Below, piece by piece: positions 45,353 to 53,385 of a stretch of DNA of 64,000 bases; the first letter of the stretch is position 1, and each line of letters starts with the position of its first letter. A program made the position numbers and the translations under genes. Origin of the DNA: Spirochaetaceae bacterium (GTDB lineage: Bacteria; Spirochaetota; Spirochaetia; Treponematales; Treponemataceae). The notes under the pieces are model-generated. The model worked only from the letters and a program-made list of their open reading frames with translations. It was not told the DNA's origin and searched no databases. Where the stretch lies: the NCBI GenBank assembly GCA_017416145.1, contig JAFQDD010000002.1, positions 27,981 to 91,980 on the forward strand. The letters run 5' to 3'.

Positions 45353-48300
45353 GTTTAACCACCGCTTTCCAAGTTTCTTCGTCAGCAGAAATGTCTGTTG
45401 CATTTTCTAGGCTTGAAACCCAAGTTGCTTTTTCAGCAAGAGTTTCAGAAGAAATGTAATCAACAAACATATTAAATGCTTTTTCAAGAGTTTCATTACC
45501 AGAAGCTGTAATTTCGATTCTGTCAGTAACTTCAAATCCACTTTCTTTACGTAAATTTTGAATACCGCGAACAAAATCACGAACATAACCTTCTAGTTTT
45601 AGTTCTTCTGTGATTTCAGAATCCAAAGCTACTGTTAAAGTACCGTCGTTTACAACTTTTAGAGCTGCCTTTTCGTGACGTTCAACAATAATTTTTTCTT
45701 CTGTAAGTTCAACAGTTTTTCCTTCTACATCAATGCTTAAAGTTCCACCTTCTAAAATTGATTGAATAGAAGATTGATCCAAAGCAGCAATTACAGCAGA
45801 AGCAGCTTTCATTAGAGGTCCAAGTTCTTTTCCAAGGACTTTGAAGTTTGCTTTTGCTGAATATTCAACAAGTTCGTCTTCTCTTTCGTGGAAAACAACT
45901 TTTTTAACATTCAATTCTTCACGAATAGATTCTTCCATTTCTAGAAGAACAGCCTTTTCCTCTGGATTTCGAGTTACAAATTCAACAGAGCGTAGTGGCT
46001 GACGATTTTTTAAGTTGTATTGACTTCTTAAACTTCTTCCCATAGAAACAGCTTTTTGAACTGTATCCATTTTGAATTCAAGAGCAAAGTCACGTTTATT
46101 TTCTTCTGCCACAGGATAATCTGTTAAGTGAACAGAAATTGGATCTTCATCATTGCGAAGATTTTGCCACATTGATTCTGTAATAAACGGAATAAATGGA
46201 GCTGCAACTTGGCTAAAAGTTTTTAGAGCAATGTATAATGCTTCGTAGGCTTCTGTTTTGTCAGAATCGTTTTCAGATTTCCAGAAACGACGACGACTTC
46301 GGCGAATATACCAGTTATTTAATTGGTCAATATAAGAAATAATTGGGTCAATTGCACCAGATAAATCGTAGTTGTCTAGAGCAACAGAAACATCTGATTT
46401 TAGCTTTTGAGTAATTGATAAAAGCCATCTATCAAGAGGATTTACTGGTAGATTTTCATCAAATGCGTGACCAGTTGGTGTAATGTTGTCAATATTTGCA
46501 TAAGTAACAAAGAAACTGTAACTGTTCCATAGAGGAATTAAGATTCCTTTTAGAATATCACGTACACCATCATCTGTGTATTTTAAGTCGTCAGCTTTTA
46601 CAGCAGCAGAGTGCATTAAGAAAAGACGTAAAGCATCTGCACCGAATTGTTGAATAACTAAAACAGGGTCTGTGTAGTTCCGTAAACTCTTAGACATTTT
46701 CTTACCATCAGAAGCAAGAACAAGACCGTTTACAACACAGTTTTCAAATGCAGGGCGGTCAAACAATGCAGCAGCTAAAACAGTTAGTGTGTAAAACCAT
46801 CCACGAGTTTGGTCTAGACCTTCTGAAATAAATTTTGCTGGGAAGTGATTTTCAAAATATTCTTTATTTTCAAATGGATAGTGATTTTGAGCATAAGGCA
46901 TAGCACCAGATTCAAACCAACAGTCTAAAACTTCTGGAACACGCTTCATTTCTTTACCACATTTACATTTGATAGTGATTTCATCTACAAAGTGTTTGTG
47001 TAAGTCAGTTACCTTTTTACCAGAAAGTTTTTCTAGTTCTTCGCGGCTTCCAACACAAACATTTTCGCCACAGTCTTCACATTGCCAAACTGGAATTGGA
47101 TTTCCCCAGTAACGATTACGAGAAATTGCCCAGTCTCTAGCACCTTCTAGCCATTTTCCAAAACGACCATTTTTAATGTGTTCTGGTTGCCAGTAAATTT
47201 TTTGGTTTGCTGCCACCATATTATCACGGATTTTTTCAACTTTAACAAACCAGCTTCCAACAGCACGGTAAATTAGAGGGCTAGAACATCTCCAACAGTG
47301 TGGATATGCGTGAAGAATTTGGTCACGTTTAACAAGTTTTCCTTCTTGTTTTAGACGTTCCATAATATCTTTATCACAATCTTTTACGAAGCGACCTTGA
47401 TAATCAGGAACTTCTGAAGTGAATTTACATTCGTTATCTACAGGACAAACAGTAGGAACTCCACTACCCTTGAAAACTTTGTTATCGTCCTCACCAAAAC
47501 CTGGAGCTGTGTGAACAATACCTGTACCATCGTCTGTAGTAACAAAGTCAGCGTTAAATACACGGAATGCTCCAATAGAAGGATCGTTTCCGTCACTTCC
47601 GTCTGTAGCTTCGTAAAGTGAAGCAAAATATGGGAACAATGGTTCGTAGCGAGTGCCTAAAAGTTCAGTTCCTTTTTTCTTCCAAATGATTTCACATTCT
47701 TCTGGATTTTTGTAATATGCAGCTAAACGAGATTCTGCAAGGATGTAATAATCATCTCCATCTTTTACTTTTACGTAATCAATATCTGGACCAGCTGTTA
47801 ATCCAAGATTTGAAGGAAGAGTCCAAGGAGTTGTTGTCCAAGCTAAAAGATATGTGTTTCCCTTTGTAACTGAATCGTCATTTAATGCAGGACCTGCTTC
47901 TTTTACTTTGAAACGAATAGTGATTGCAGGGTCGTGAACGTCTTTATATCCACCTTGAGCAAGTTCGTGGTTAGAAAGAACTGTAGAACAGCGTGGACAG
48001 AATGGAAGGATATAGTGACCTTGATAAACTAGACCTTTATCCCATAAAGATTTGAAAACCCACCAAATACTTTCCATGTATTCAGGATTCATAGTTTTGT
48101 AATCGTTGTCAAAATCAACCCAACGTCCAAGACGAGTGATTGTTTGTTGCCATTCTTTTGTGTAGCGAAGAACAGAAGCACGACAAGCTTCGTTAAAGTT
48201 GCCGATTCCGTATTTTTCAATATCAGTTTTTGAGTTTAGGCCAAGTTCTTTTTCAATAAGATTTTCAACTGGTAGACCGTGACAGTCCCAACCAAAACGG

Positions 48301-48542
48301 CGTTCAACTTTTTTTCCTTTCATAGTTTGATATCGAGGAATAATATCTTTTATTGTACTAGGCAAAAAGTGTCCAAAGTGTGGCAATCCTGTTGCAAAAG
48401 GAGGTCCGTCATACAAAACATACTCTTCACAGCCTTCACGCTGAGCAACGGACTTTTTAAATACATCATTTTCTTCCCAGAATTTAAGAACTTGTTCTTC
48501 TTGCTCTGGAAAACTAACTTTAGGATCAACTGGTTTATACAA
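45345..48542 (-). CDS. ileS: Isoleucyl-tRNA synthetase, eukaryote-like (IleS2) type
   Basis: It charges tRNA-Ile. I chose TTG 48542 because GGAGG lies 6 nt before it; the ATG at 48560 contains that ribosome site inside its own codons. HIGH motif: PHFGHF near residue 50 (GLPHFGHFL). KMSKS motif: KKMSKSLRN near residue 600. The editing domain contains GTGIVHTAPGFGEDDN. About 1065 residues and the zinc-free C-terminal layout fit the long type that resembles eukaryotic enzymes, a type often linked to mupirocin tolerance (known of the family, not shown here). No T-box leader was found. Confidence 0.95.
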   Translation of the reverse strand: MYKPVDPKVSFPEQEEQVLKFWEENDVFKKSVAQREGCEEYVLYDGPPFATGLPHFGHFLPSTIKDIIPRYQTMKGKKVERRFGWDCHGLPVENLIEKELGLNSKTDIEKYGIGNFNEACRASVLRYTKEWQQTITRLGRWVDFDNDYKTMNPEYMESIWWVFKSLWDKGLVYQGHYILPFCPRCSTVLSNHELAQGGYKDVHDPAITIRFKVKEAGPALNDDSVTKGNTYLLAWTTTPWTLPSNLGLTAGPDIDYVKVKDGDDYYILAESRLAAYYKNPEECEIIWKKKGTELLGTRYEPLFPYFASLYEATDGSDGNDPSIGAFRVFNADFVTTDDGTGIVHTAPGFGEDDNKVFKGSGVPTVCPVDNECKFTSEVPDYQGRFVKDCDKDIMERLKQEGKLVKRDQILHAYPHCWRCSSPLIYRAVGSWFVKVEKIRDNMVAANQKIYWQPEHIKNGRFGKWLEGARDWAISRNRYWGNPIPVWQCEDCGENVCVGSREELEKLSGKKVTDLHKHFVDEITIKCKCGKEMKRVPEVLDCWFESGAMPYAQNHYPFENKEYFENHFPAKFISEGLDQTRGWFYTLTVLAAALFDRPAFENCVVNGLVLASDGKKMSKSLRNYTDPVLVIQQFGADALRLFLMHSAAVKADDLKYTDDGVRDILKGILIPLWNSYSFFVTYANIDNITPTGHAFDENLPVNPLDRWLLSITQKLKSDVSVALDNYDLSGAIDPIISYIDQLNNWYIRRSRRRFWKSENDSDKTEAYEALYIALKTFSQVAAPFIPFITESMWQNLRNDEDPISVHLTDYPVAEENKRDFALEFKMDTVQKAVSMGRSLRSQYNLKNRQPLRSVEFVTRNPEEKAVLLEMEESIREELNVKKVVFHEREDELVEYSAKANFKVLGKELGPLMKAASAVIAALDQSSIQSILEGGTLSIDVEGKTVELTEEKIIVERHEKAALKVVNDGTLTVALDSEITEELKLEGYVRDFVRGIQNLRKESGFEVTDRIEITASGNETLEKAFNMFVDYISSETLAEKATWVSSLENATDISADEETWKAVVKRV

Positions 48543-48720
48543 AATATTCCTCCATACCATAGATAGTTTTGTTATATTCTAAGGTATATTTATACAATTT
48601 TTCAGAGTAATTATGCCATAAATATAGGATTTGTTCAAGGATAATAGGGATGATAAATGAGGAAGCTATTCAAAAGGAATAACTTGATTTTCATAGGTGG
48701 CTAAATTTTGGATGCGAGTA

Positions 48721-49089
48721 TCAATTTTCCAGATTTAACAATAGTTTTGAAATTCCAATATTTAATCTTATTGTTTTTCCATCAGTTTTTCCTGTAATTC
48801 CTGATATAGCAATTTTTTCATTTTTTTTAACTTTATTGTTTTCAAAATATGAAAAAGATTTTAGATTGCAATACTGTATTTGAATTCCAAGATTTTCATA
48901 AAGAATTTGGATAAATAATCCCAATTCTTTATCATAACCGTAATTGATGACTGAACCGTCATCTATGGCTTTGATTTCTGTATGTATTTCTATTGGCATA
49001 TAATATGTATTAAATACCAATTCATTAGTATTTGCACACAAAATTGAATAAGTAAGAAAGAGTAATAAAATTAAGTCTATTTTTTTCAT
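48721..49089 (-). CDS. Small exported M23/LytM-like protein lacking catalytic histidines
   Basis: 122 residues with a signal peptide (MKKIDLILLLFLTYSILCAN). The mature part follows the LytM core pattern seen in the M23 tip encoded at 50015-50830: IKAIDDGSVI aligns with VNSVMEGEVV, then GLFIQIL, QYCNLKS (tip: LYAHLDS), KVKKNEKIAISGITGKT (tip: LEAGQKLGEVGDTGLST) and IRLNIGI (tip: HLHFAF). All zinc ligands are gone. Its ATG overlaps the stop of the decayed tip remnant upstream (ATGA). It may bind peptidoglycan or protect against M23 toxins, or it may be a relic; function unknown. Confidence 0.6.
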   Translation of the reverse strand: MKKIDLILLLFLTYSILCANTNELVFNTYYMPIEIHTEIKAIDDGSVINYGYDKELGLFIQILYENLGIQIQYCNLKSFSYFENNKVKKNEKIAISGITGKTDGKTIRLNIGISKLLLNLEN

Positions 49090-49345
49090 TGAAAAAATAC
49101 CTCATATTTAAAAGTTTGTTCTGCTCCATTCATATTTGGACAGACAACATAAATTTCAGCAGAAACTTGTATTTCGTTTTCTTGAAGAGGGAAAATTATG
49201 CTTATTGAATTAGACTCAAAAGCATTTGATAAAGACGTATCACTATATATTTCGTCATTTATATATACTTCAGCTGTTATGGATGTCGCAGTATTAAATG
49301 AATTTAAAATTAGTGGTTTTGGTCTATCACCAAAAATCTAGTGAG
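49086..49345 (-). pseudogene. Remnant of an Rhs C-terminal domain, unknown type
   Basis: An open frame without a start codon reads IFGDRPKPLILNSFNTATS ... GAEQTFKYEVFFQ and stops 1 nt inside the next gene. It follows directly on the decayed RHS-core copy at 49343-49462 and so looks like that copy's former C-terminal domain. The sequence is beta-rich (ITAEVYINDEIYS, EIQVSAEIYVV) and I recognise no family. Confidence 0.55.
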
Positions 49346-49462
49346 TCATCAGCAAGAAAAGAGCCTGTTTTTTGGTATGTATCGTAAAAAATCGCACCAA
49401 ATTCACTTGAGTGAATATTGGTTGTGCGAGTTTTTGGTTTAGATAAAGTCTTTTTTTTGCAT
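49343..49462 (-). pseudogene. Decayed RHS-core tip cassette
   Basis: From ATG 49462 the DNA matches the starts of the cassettes at 50830 and 62221 (CGCACAACCAATATTCACTC; TCTTTTCTTGCTGATGACTC). A 12-nt deletion removes the FGSP part of the core and single-base changes introduce stops in every frame. Its promoter block at 49463-49498 is still intact. Confidence 0.8.
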
Positions 49463-49498
49463 AGAGATAGTTTATGCATGGGAAAGGGATAAAAGCAA
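49463..49498 (-). promoter_or_regulatory. Conserved tip-cassette promoter block, copy C
   Basis: Reads TTGCTT-N18-TAAACT-ATCTCT-ATG on the minus strand, with exactly the spacing of the copies at 50831-50866 and 62185-62220. Confidence 0.6.
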
Positions 49499-49499
49499 A

Positions 49500-50015
49500 T
49501 TATATTTCACCAGAGATAACTATTGAATCAAAAACATTATCTGTATAAAAAAACTGAACTATAAATGTAAACCATTTTGTATATTCATTGGAATATTCAT
49601 ATTCATAGATTTTAGTTCCATCTTCTTGAACATAAACAAGAATTCCTTTTCCAAGAAGAGTATCAATATTATTTTTTAGTGTATTATGACAGAAATAATT
49701 GGTACCTAAATATGAAATACCAAATTTTCTACTTGAAGATGTAATTCTTACAATAATTTCAGGACCTCTATAAAAGGAAAAAATAGTTTTTTCTCCGTCT
49801 TCATCTTTATATTCATAAGAAACTAAATCATAGTTTAAGTTTTTTTCAAAAGCTTCGTAGTAAATACGATTTGGAGAACCTAGTTTTTCTAAAACATAAG
49901 AATTTGAAACACCTATTTCAAAAACTTCATCATTATATATAAACTTAGGTGCATCTTCTGCAAATACAGTTGATATCAATAAGACTAAAAAAATAAATAT
50001 GTATGTTTTTTTCAT
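49500..50015 (-). CDS. Exported protein, candidate immunity to the M23 tip
   Basis: 171 residues with a signal peptide (MKKTYIFIFLVLLISTVFAE). The mature part is alpha/beta with no motif I recognise (FEIGVSNSYVLEKLGSPNRI; YTDNVFDSIVISGEI). The start overlaps the tip's stop codon (TAATG) and uses a GGAGG inside the tip gene, so the two products are made together. A periplasmic location is where protection against a peptidoglycan endopeptidase would be needed. The immunity role is inferred from position and export only. Confidence 0.75.
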   Translation of the reverse strand: MKKTYIFIFLVLLISTVFAEDAPKFIYNDEVFEIGVSNSYVLEKLGSPNRIYYEAFEKNLNYDLVSYEYKDEDGEKTIFSFYRGPEIIVRITSSSRKFGISYLGTNYFCHNTLKNNIDTLLGKGILVYVQEDGTKIYEYEYSNEYTKWFTFIVQFFYTDNVFDSIVISGEI

Positions 50016-50830
50016 TAAAAACCTCCACTGAAAAGTAATCTTGCAGGATCATCTTGTTTATCCTTTTTGTCAAATTTTCCATCTTTATTTCCATCGAATG
50101 CAAAATGTAAATGCGGATTAGTTGATAAACCTGTATCACCTACTTCACCAAGTTTTTGCCCTGCTTCAAGAGTTTGCCCTACTTCAACATCAATACTGTC
50201 CAAATGGGCATAAAGTGTTGAAGTCCCATTAGAATGCTTTACTATTACATAATTTCCATAACCATACGGACTATCTTGATTTTCTAAATATACTACTTCG
50301 CCTTCCATTACAGAATTTACTCTTGTTCCTTTTGGAGCTGCAAAATCCATTCCATTATGTCCAGGAGATGTATTTCCAGTTTTTGTTTCAAATGATTCTC
50401 TATCACCCCATTCACTTGTGACAATACTTTCTAATTCTTTATATAAATCGTCATAAGTTTCACCTAATGGTGTTGCGACTCCAAATCGAACCTCAGCAAG
50501 AGGCACATCACTTCCACATAATCCCCACAAATCCACATAGTTCACTGGGTCATTCACAACATAGCAATACCAGTTTCGTCCATCTCGTATCGGGTCAACA
50601 CTGGTAAATCGAGCTATTTCTGGTGAGTAATCTCTAAATCCGTAGTCGTAAAGCTCGGTGTCAGCGTTGTATGGTTTGCCAAGATATCCAAAATTAAGTG
50701 AGTCATCAGCAAGAAAAGAGCCTGATTTTTGGTATGGAGAACCAAAAATGTCGTAAGAAACGCTTCCAAAATCCATTGAGTGAATGTTGGATGTGCGAAT
50801 TTTTAGTTTTAGTAAAGTCTTTTCTTGCAT
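50015..50830 (-). CDS. Stand-alone Rhs tip with M23 (LytM) peptidase domain
   Basis: 271 residues. Residues 1-12 (MQEKTLLKLKIR) are unique to tip cassettes. Residues 13-105 are almost identical to the RHS core of the big Rhs protein (TSNIHSMDFGSVSYDIFGSP to NYVDLWGLC). The C-terminal part is an M23 peptidase with every zinc and catalytic residue present: H158 and D162 in HNGMD, H209 in YAHLD, H240 and H242 in PHLHF. M23 enzymes cut peptidoglycan cross-bridges. No signal peptide or YD repeats are present, so the protein either enters target cells through another delivery protein or is a reserve that can recombine onto the full Rhs gene. It is followed by an overlapping exported gene. Confidence 0.9.
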   Translation of the reverse strand: MQEKTLLKLKIRTSNIHSMDFGSVSYDIFGSPYQKSGSFLADDSLNFGYLGKPYNADTELYDYGFRDYSPEIARFTSVDPIRDGRNWYCYVVNDPVNYVDLWGLCGSDVPLAEVRFGVATPLGETYDDLYKELESIVTSEWGDRESFETKTGNTSPGHNGMDFAAPKGTRVNSVMEGEVVYLENQDSPYGYGNYVIVKHSNGTSTLYAHLDSIDVEVGQTLEAGQKLGEVGDTGLSTNPHLHFAFDGNKDGKFDKKDKQDDPARLLFSGGF

Positions 50831-50866
50831 AGAGATAGTTTAACATGGGAAATCTTGATTTTGCAA
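50831..50866 (-). promoter_or_regulatory. Conserved tip-cassette promoter block, copy B
   Basis: On the minus strand: TTGCAA, 18 nt, TAAACT, ATCTCT, ATG. The bases shared with copy D at 62185-62220 are concentrated in the -35-like and -10-like boxes and the start. There is no Shine-Dalgarno. The block overlaps the end of the 50840-51070 gene, whose stop codon is part of the -10 region. Confidence 0.65.
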
Positions 50867-51070
50867 TTCTTTTATCAAATTATCTGTTAGTACTTTATAA
50901 TCAAGATATTGAATATCATATTTTCCTTCGTGAATATAGTTGGCTAATTTACTGTTGTAATACAAGTTCATAGCTTCATCTAAAGAAATATTTTCTTGCT
51001 TACTTAGCTGTTTTATAATTGATTCTTCCAAATGTTCTTTATAAAATGCTTCTAACTCCACATCACTCAT
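50840..51070 (-). CDS. Small protein of a DUF3791/DUF3990 gene set
   Basis: 76 residues from ATG 51070 (MSDVELEAFYKEHLEESI), preceded by GAGG inside the end of the DUF3990 gene. It is helical and charged, with EAMNLYYNSKLANYIHEGKY in the middle. Small proteins of this kind often follow DUF3990 genes; I know of no assigned function. An antitoxin or immunity role is possible. Its last codons overlap the cassette promoter block. Confidence 0.65.
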   Translation of the reverse strand: MSDVELEAFYKEHLEESIIKQLSKQENISLDEAMNLYYNSKLANYIHEGKYDIQYLDYKVLTDNLIKELQNQDFPC

Positions 51071-51071
51071 T

Positions 51072-51325
51072 TTAAACCTCAAAACAACCTTTATAAACAA
51101 GCATAGAATCTATAGATTTTTGTGTAACAAAAGCAAATTGGTCATAGGTTTCGTAAACTTTTATTTCTCTAATTGTGCGTTCTTTATCCCAAATACCTTG
51201 TTTGTACATATCTACAACTCTAAAAACTTTATCGTTGGCAATCCAGCACCAAAATCTAAACATATTTGAGAATGTAAAATATCAGGATTTTTTACAATAA
51301 TATCAGAACCATGGTACAAAATCAT
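51072..51325 (-). pseudogene. DUF3990 gene with an internal deletion
   Basis: From ATG 51325 the frame gives MILYHGSDIIVKNPDILHSQ, the usual DUF3990 beginning, up to LDFGAG, where the family would continue with its central region. Instead the DNA jumps to the family's C-terminal part in another frame (NDKVFRVVDMYKQGIWDKER ... DQFAFVTQKSIDSML). About 70-80 codons appear to be missing. As I recall, DUF3990 belongs to the ADP-ribosyltransferase-like clan; if so, this copy has lost its catalytic centre. Confidence 0.75.
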
Positions 51326-51537
51326 AAGCTTACTCCTCTTTGACTAAGATAGGTTTTTACATCTCGCATGATTGATTCTGTTCCCATTGTATGAAGAACA
51401 TCGTAAAAAGGTACAAGGTATTTTTGAATACATCCTGTTTCTTGTAATGTCTTATAAACATGAGAAGGATATAAAGATTGTGCATTTGCTATTGCGTTAA
51501 TTATGTATATTACAAACTCAGCTGTTTCGTCCGTCAT
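51322..51537 (-). CDS. DUF3791 family protein
   Basis: 71 residues: TAEFVIYIINAIANAQSL, then KTLQETGCIQKYLVPFYDVL and HTMGTESIMRDVKTYLSQRG, matching the small DUF3791 family. It overlaps the DUF3990 start by 4 nt (ATGA), the standard pairing of these families. The function is not established; a regulator or partner of the DUF3990 protein is likely. It appears intact although its partner is broken. Confidence 0.85.
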   Translation of the reverse strand: MTDETAEFVIYIINAIANAQSLYPSHVYKTLQETGCIQKYLVPFYDVLHTMGTESIMRDVKTYLSQRGVSL

Positions 51538-51625
51538 TTTGCAACTACCTCAAATAAAAATATACAATCAATCTTCTGTTTTTACAAGGTTTGTTGAGTA
51601 ATTGATTCTGTCCTTTGGGATATTT

Positions 51626-52141
51626 CTATTTATTATAATAAAAAGAATTCCAATCAGTAAGACTTTCAGCTCTCGAATAAGATTTGTCAACTTTATAAAA
51701 AAATAAGATAGGTTTATATAAATCAATTATTCCATCTGTACTAAGACAAGCATTCCAACCATCATTTAATTCTAGAAAAAAGCAAACTCCTGGTTCTACT
51801 TTTATGTTTGTTCCATAGGTAGCGAAAAAAGTTAAAATAGAATCTGAAATTGAAAGTTGTTCTTTTGTAAAAAAATTTATATCTTCCGTTTTTCTGTATA
51901 TTTCTTCGTCATCATTATATACAACAATATATTCGATACTATTATCAATAATTTTTTCAGCAGATGCATAGTATCCAGAATTGATTAAACACATATATTT
52001 TGTGTCAAAAAATGTTTTTTGAGTAATATTTTTCTCTTGAATTCCTGTACTTGGATTTATTTCAATAGGAATATATTCAGAGGAAAACAAACAAGAAATA
52101 CAGAATAGTAAACATAAGTACAATAAAAAATTTTTCTTCAT
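51626..52141 (-). CDS. Exported protein of unknown function in the Rhs island
   Basis: 171 residues from ATG 52141 with AGGA upstream; an apparent longer frame from 52348 is only a stray Rhs segment read through in frame. Signal peptide MKKNFLLYLCLLFCISCLFS, then IPIEINPSTGIQEKN and a beta-rich body ending LTDWNSFYYNK. No family recognised. Size, export and position match the other candidate immunity proteins in the island, but the tip it might have served is no longer in front of it. Confidence 0.7.
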   Translation of the reverse strand: MKKNFLLYLCLLFCISCLFSSEYIPIEINPSTGIQEKNITQKTFFDTKYMCLINSGYYASAEKIIDNSIEYIVVYNDDEEIYRKTEDINFFTKEQLSISDSILTFFATYGTNIKVEPGVCFFLELNDGWNACLSTDGIIDLYKPILFFYKVDKSYSRAESLTDWNSFYYNK

Positions 52142-52145
52142 ATTA

Positions 52146-52348
52146 ATCATTCCTATTTTTGCATCGTATTCATAAGTTGTAGTTTTGTTTGCAAAATCTT
52201 TCTTTGTTTCTAGGTTGCCTTCGTCGTCATAAAAATAGCTTTGACTATCTTCTAGACGGTTTGTTTCGTTTACAAGTCGTCCAAATTCATCATAGTTATA
52301 TTGATATTTGTTTTCGTTTCCGTCTATTACAGTGGTTTTTCTGCCCAT
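52146..52348 (-). repeat. Displaced copy of an internal YD-repeat segment of the Rhs gene
   Basis: About 200 bp nearly identical to about 55870-56065 inside the Rhs gene, encoding GRKTTVIDGNENKYQYNYDE through TTTYEYDAK. It sits between two exported-protein genes, immediately after the stop of the first. The few differences are mostly silent. It gives a second stretch of homology for recombination with the big gene. Confidence 0.92.
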
Positions 52349-52350
52349 AA

Positions 52351-53376
52351 CTAAAATACGCCCAGTATTTCATATCCCATAGGAGAAATATAAACTTGAT
52401 TTGAGTCTAAATCTAAAATAACTGTACAAAAAGGGATTGATGGACCTGATGTCGTTTTTCGTAGATTTAGGATAATACAATTATTTTGGAAATAACCTTG
52501 AAAAACAACTATTTTGGATAGGCTATCGTTTAAGGAATTAAGTAATATTTCAGTTAATGCAAATGTAGAATCTTTATACAGAACAGTTCCATTAGTATCA
52601 TAAACATAAATTCCATTTAAAGAACCTGTTGATAAATCTATATTTGAAGTTACAATTCTATTTCTTCCATATCCAATAATTGTTTGATTCGAAAATATGA
52701 TTTCTTCTTTTGTTAAATAATTATATATTGTATTATTCGTACCATCTTGAAAAAAACAATATGAGGAAAATTTTGTATAGCACTCATCTGAAATCCAAAA
52801 CCAACCAAGATTATCATTGGTTTTTATTATAGAAAGTGTTCTAGAAATATCGTCATTAGTATTCTTTACTGAAAAATAATATGTATGTCTAAAACTATCA
52901 GATTGTGTCATTAATATATTAGTTTGAAAAAGCAAAGTATTTGTTAATTTAAAACTTTTTTCAAAAAACAATTCTTCGCTAGTATAAAATTCAAAATCAA
53001 TTGCATTTTCTTTTTGATCATAATTTGTCTTATATGTACCAGATGAACGTAAATTCCCAAACAGTTTTCGTGAAGAAAGCCAAGTGAAATTGTTACTTGT
53101 AAATGGATTATAAATTGACATTGACGAGAAATGTTTACTTGATAATGTTGTCCCTAAATAATTTACATTTTTAGTTTGTAATGTTTCTGTATTCAGTTCT
53201 ATAACAGGAGAATTAGTTGCCCATTTATAAAATAATATGTGATTTTCAATATTGCTTTGTTCTAAATCATTTTGCTCTGGATTAAGAGTCCAAATAATTT
53301 CAGGTTTCATAGTATTTCCATAAGAAGAATATATAAAAGCAAATAAAAGCATTATAAATAAAAATTTTTTTTTCAT
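52351..53376 (-). CDS. Exported protein, candidate immunity to the Rhs C-terminal domain
   Basis: 341 residues from ATG 53376 with AGGTG 6 nt upstream (an in-frame GTG at 53385 is less likely). Signal peptide MKKKFLFIMLLFAFIYSSYG. The mature chain is made of repeated beta segments (WTLNPEQNDLEQ, WFWISDECYTKFSSYCFF, YGRNRIVTSNIDLSTGSLNG) that could form a propeller. It starts 10 bp after the Rhs stop on the same strand, the normal place for an immunity gene. No family recognised; the role is inferred from position. Confidence 0.72.
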   Translation of the reverse strand: MKKKFLFIMLLFAFIYSSYGNTMKPEIIWTLNPEQNDLEQSNIENHILFYKWATNSPVIELNTETLQTKNVNYLGTTLSSKHFSSMSIYNPFTSNNFTWLSSRKLFGNLRSSGTYKTNYDQKENAIDFEFYTSEELFFEKSFKLTNTLLFQTNILMTQSDSFRHTYYFSVKNTNDDISRTLSIIKTNDNLGWFWISDECYTKFSSYCFFQDGTNNTIYNYLTKEEIIFSNQTIIGYGRNRIVTSNIDLSTGSLNGIYVYDTNGTVLYKDSTFALTEILLNSLNDSLSKIVVFQGYFQNNCIILNLRKTTSGPSIPFCTVILDLDSNQVYISPMGYEILGVF

Positions 53377-53385
53377 TTTGTACAC

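Noticed and set aside
48543..48720. T-box riboswitch upstream of ileS
   Set aside because: A TGGCA-like string is present, but there is no AGGGTGGNACCGCG-type T-box sequence, antiterminator or terminator stem.
52142..52348. 240-residue protein joining a YD segment to the exported protein at 51626-52141
   Set aside because: The YD part is a displaced copy of the Rhs gene and would place the signal peptide in the middle. The ATG at 52141 has its own AGGA.
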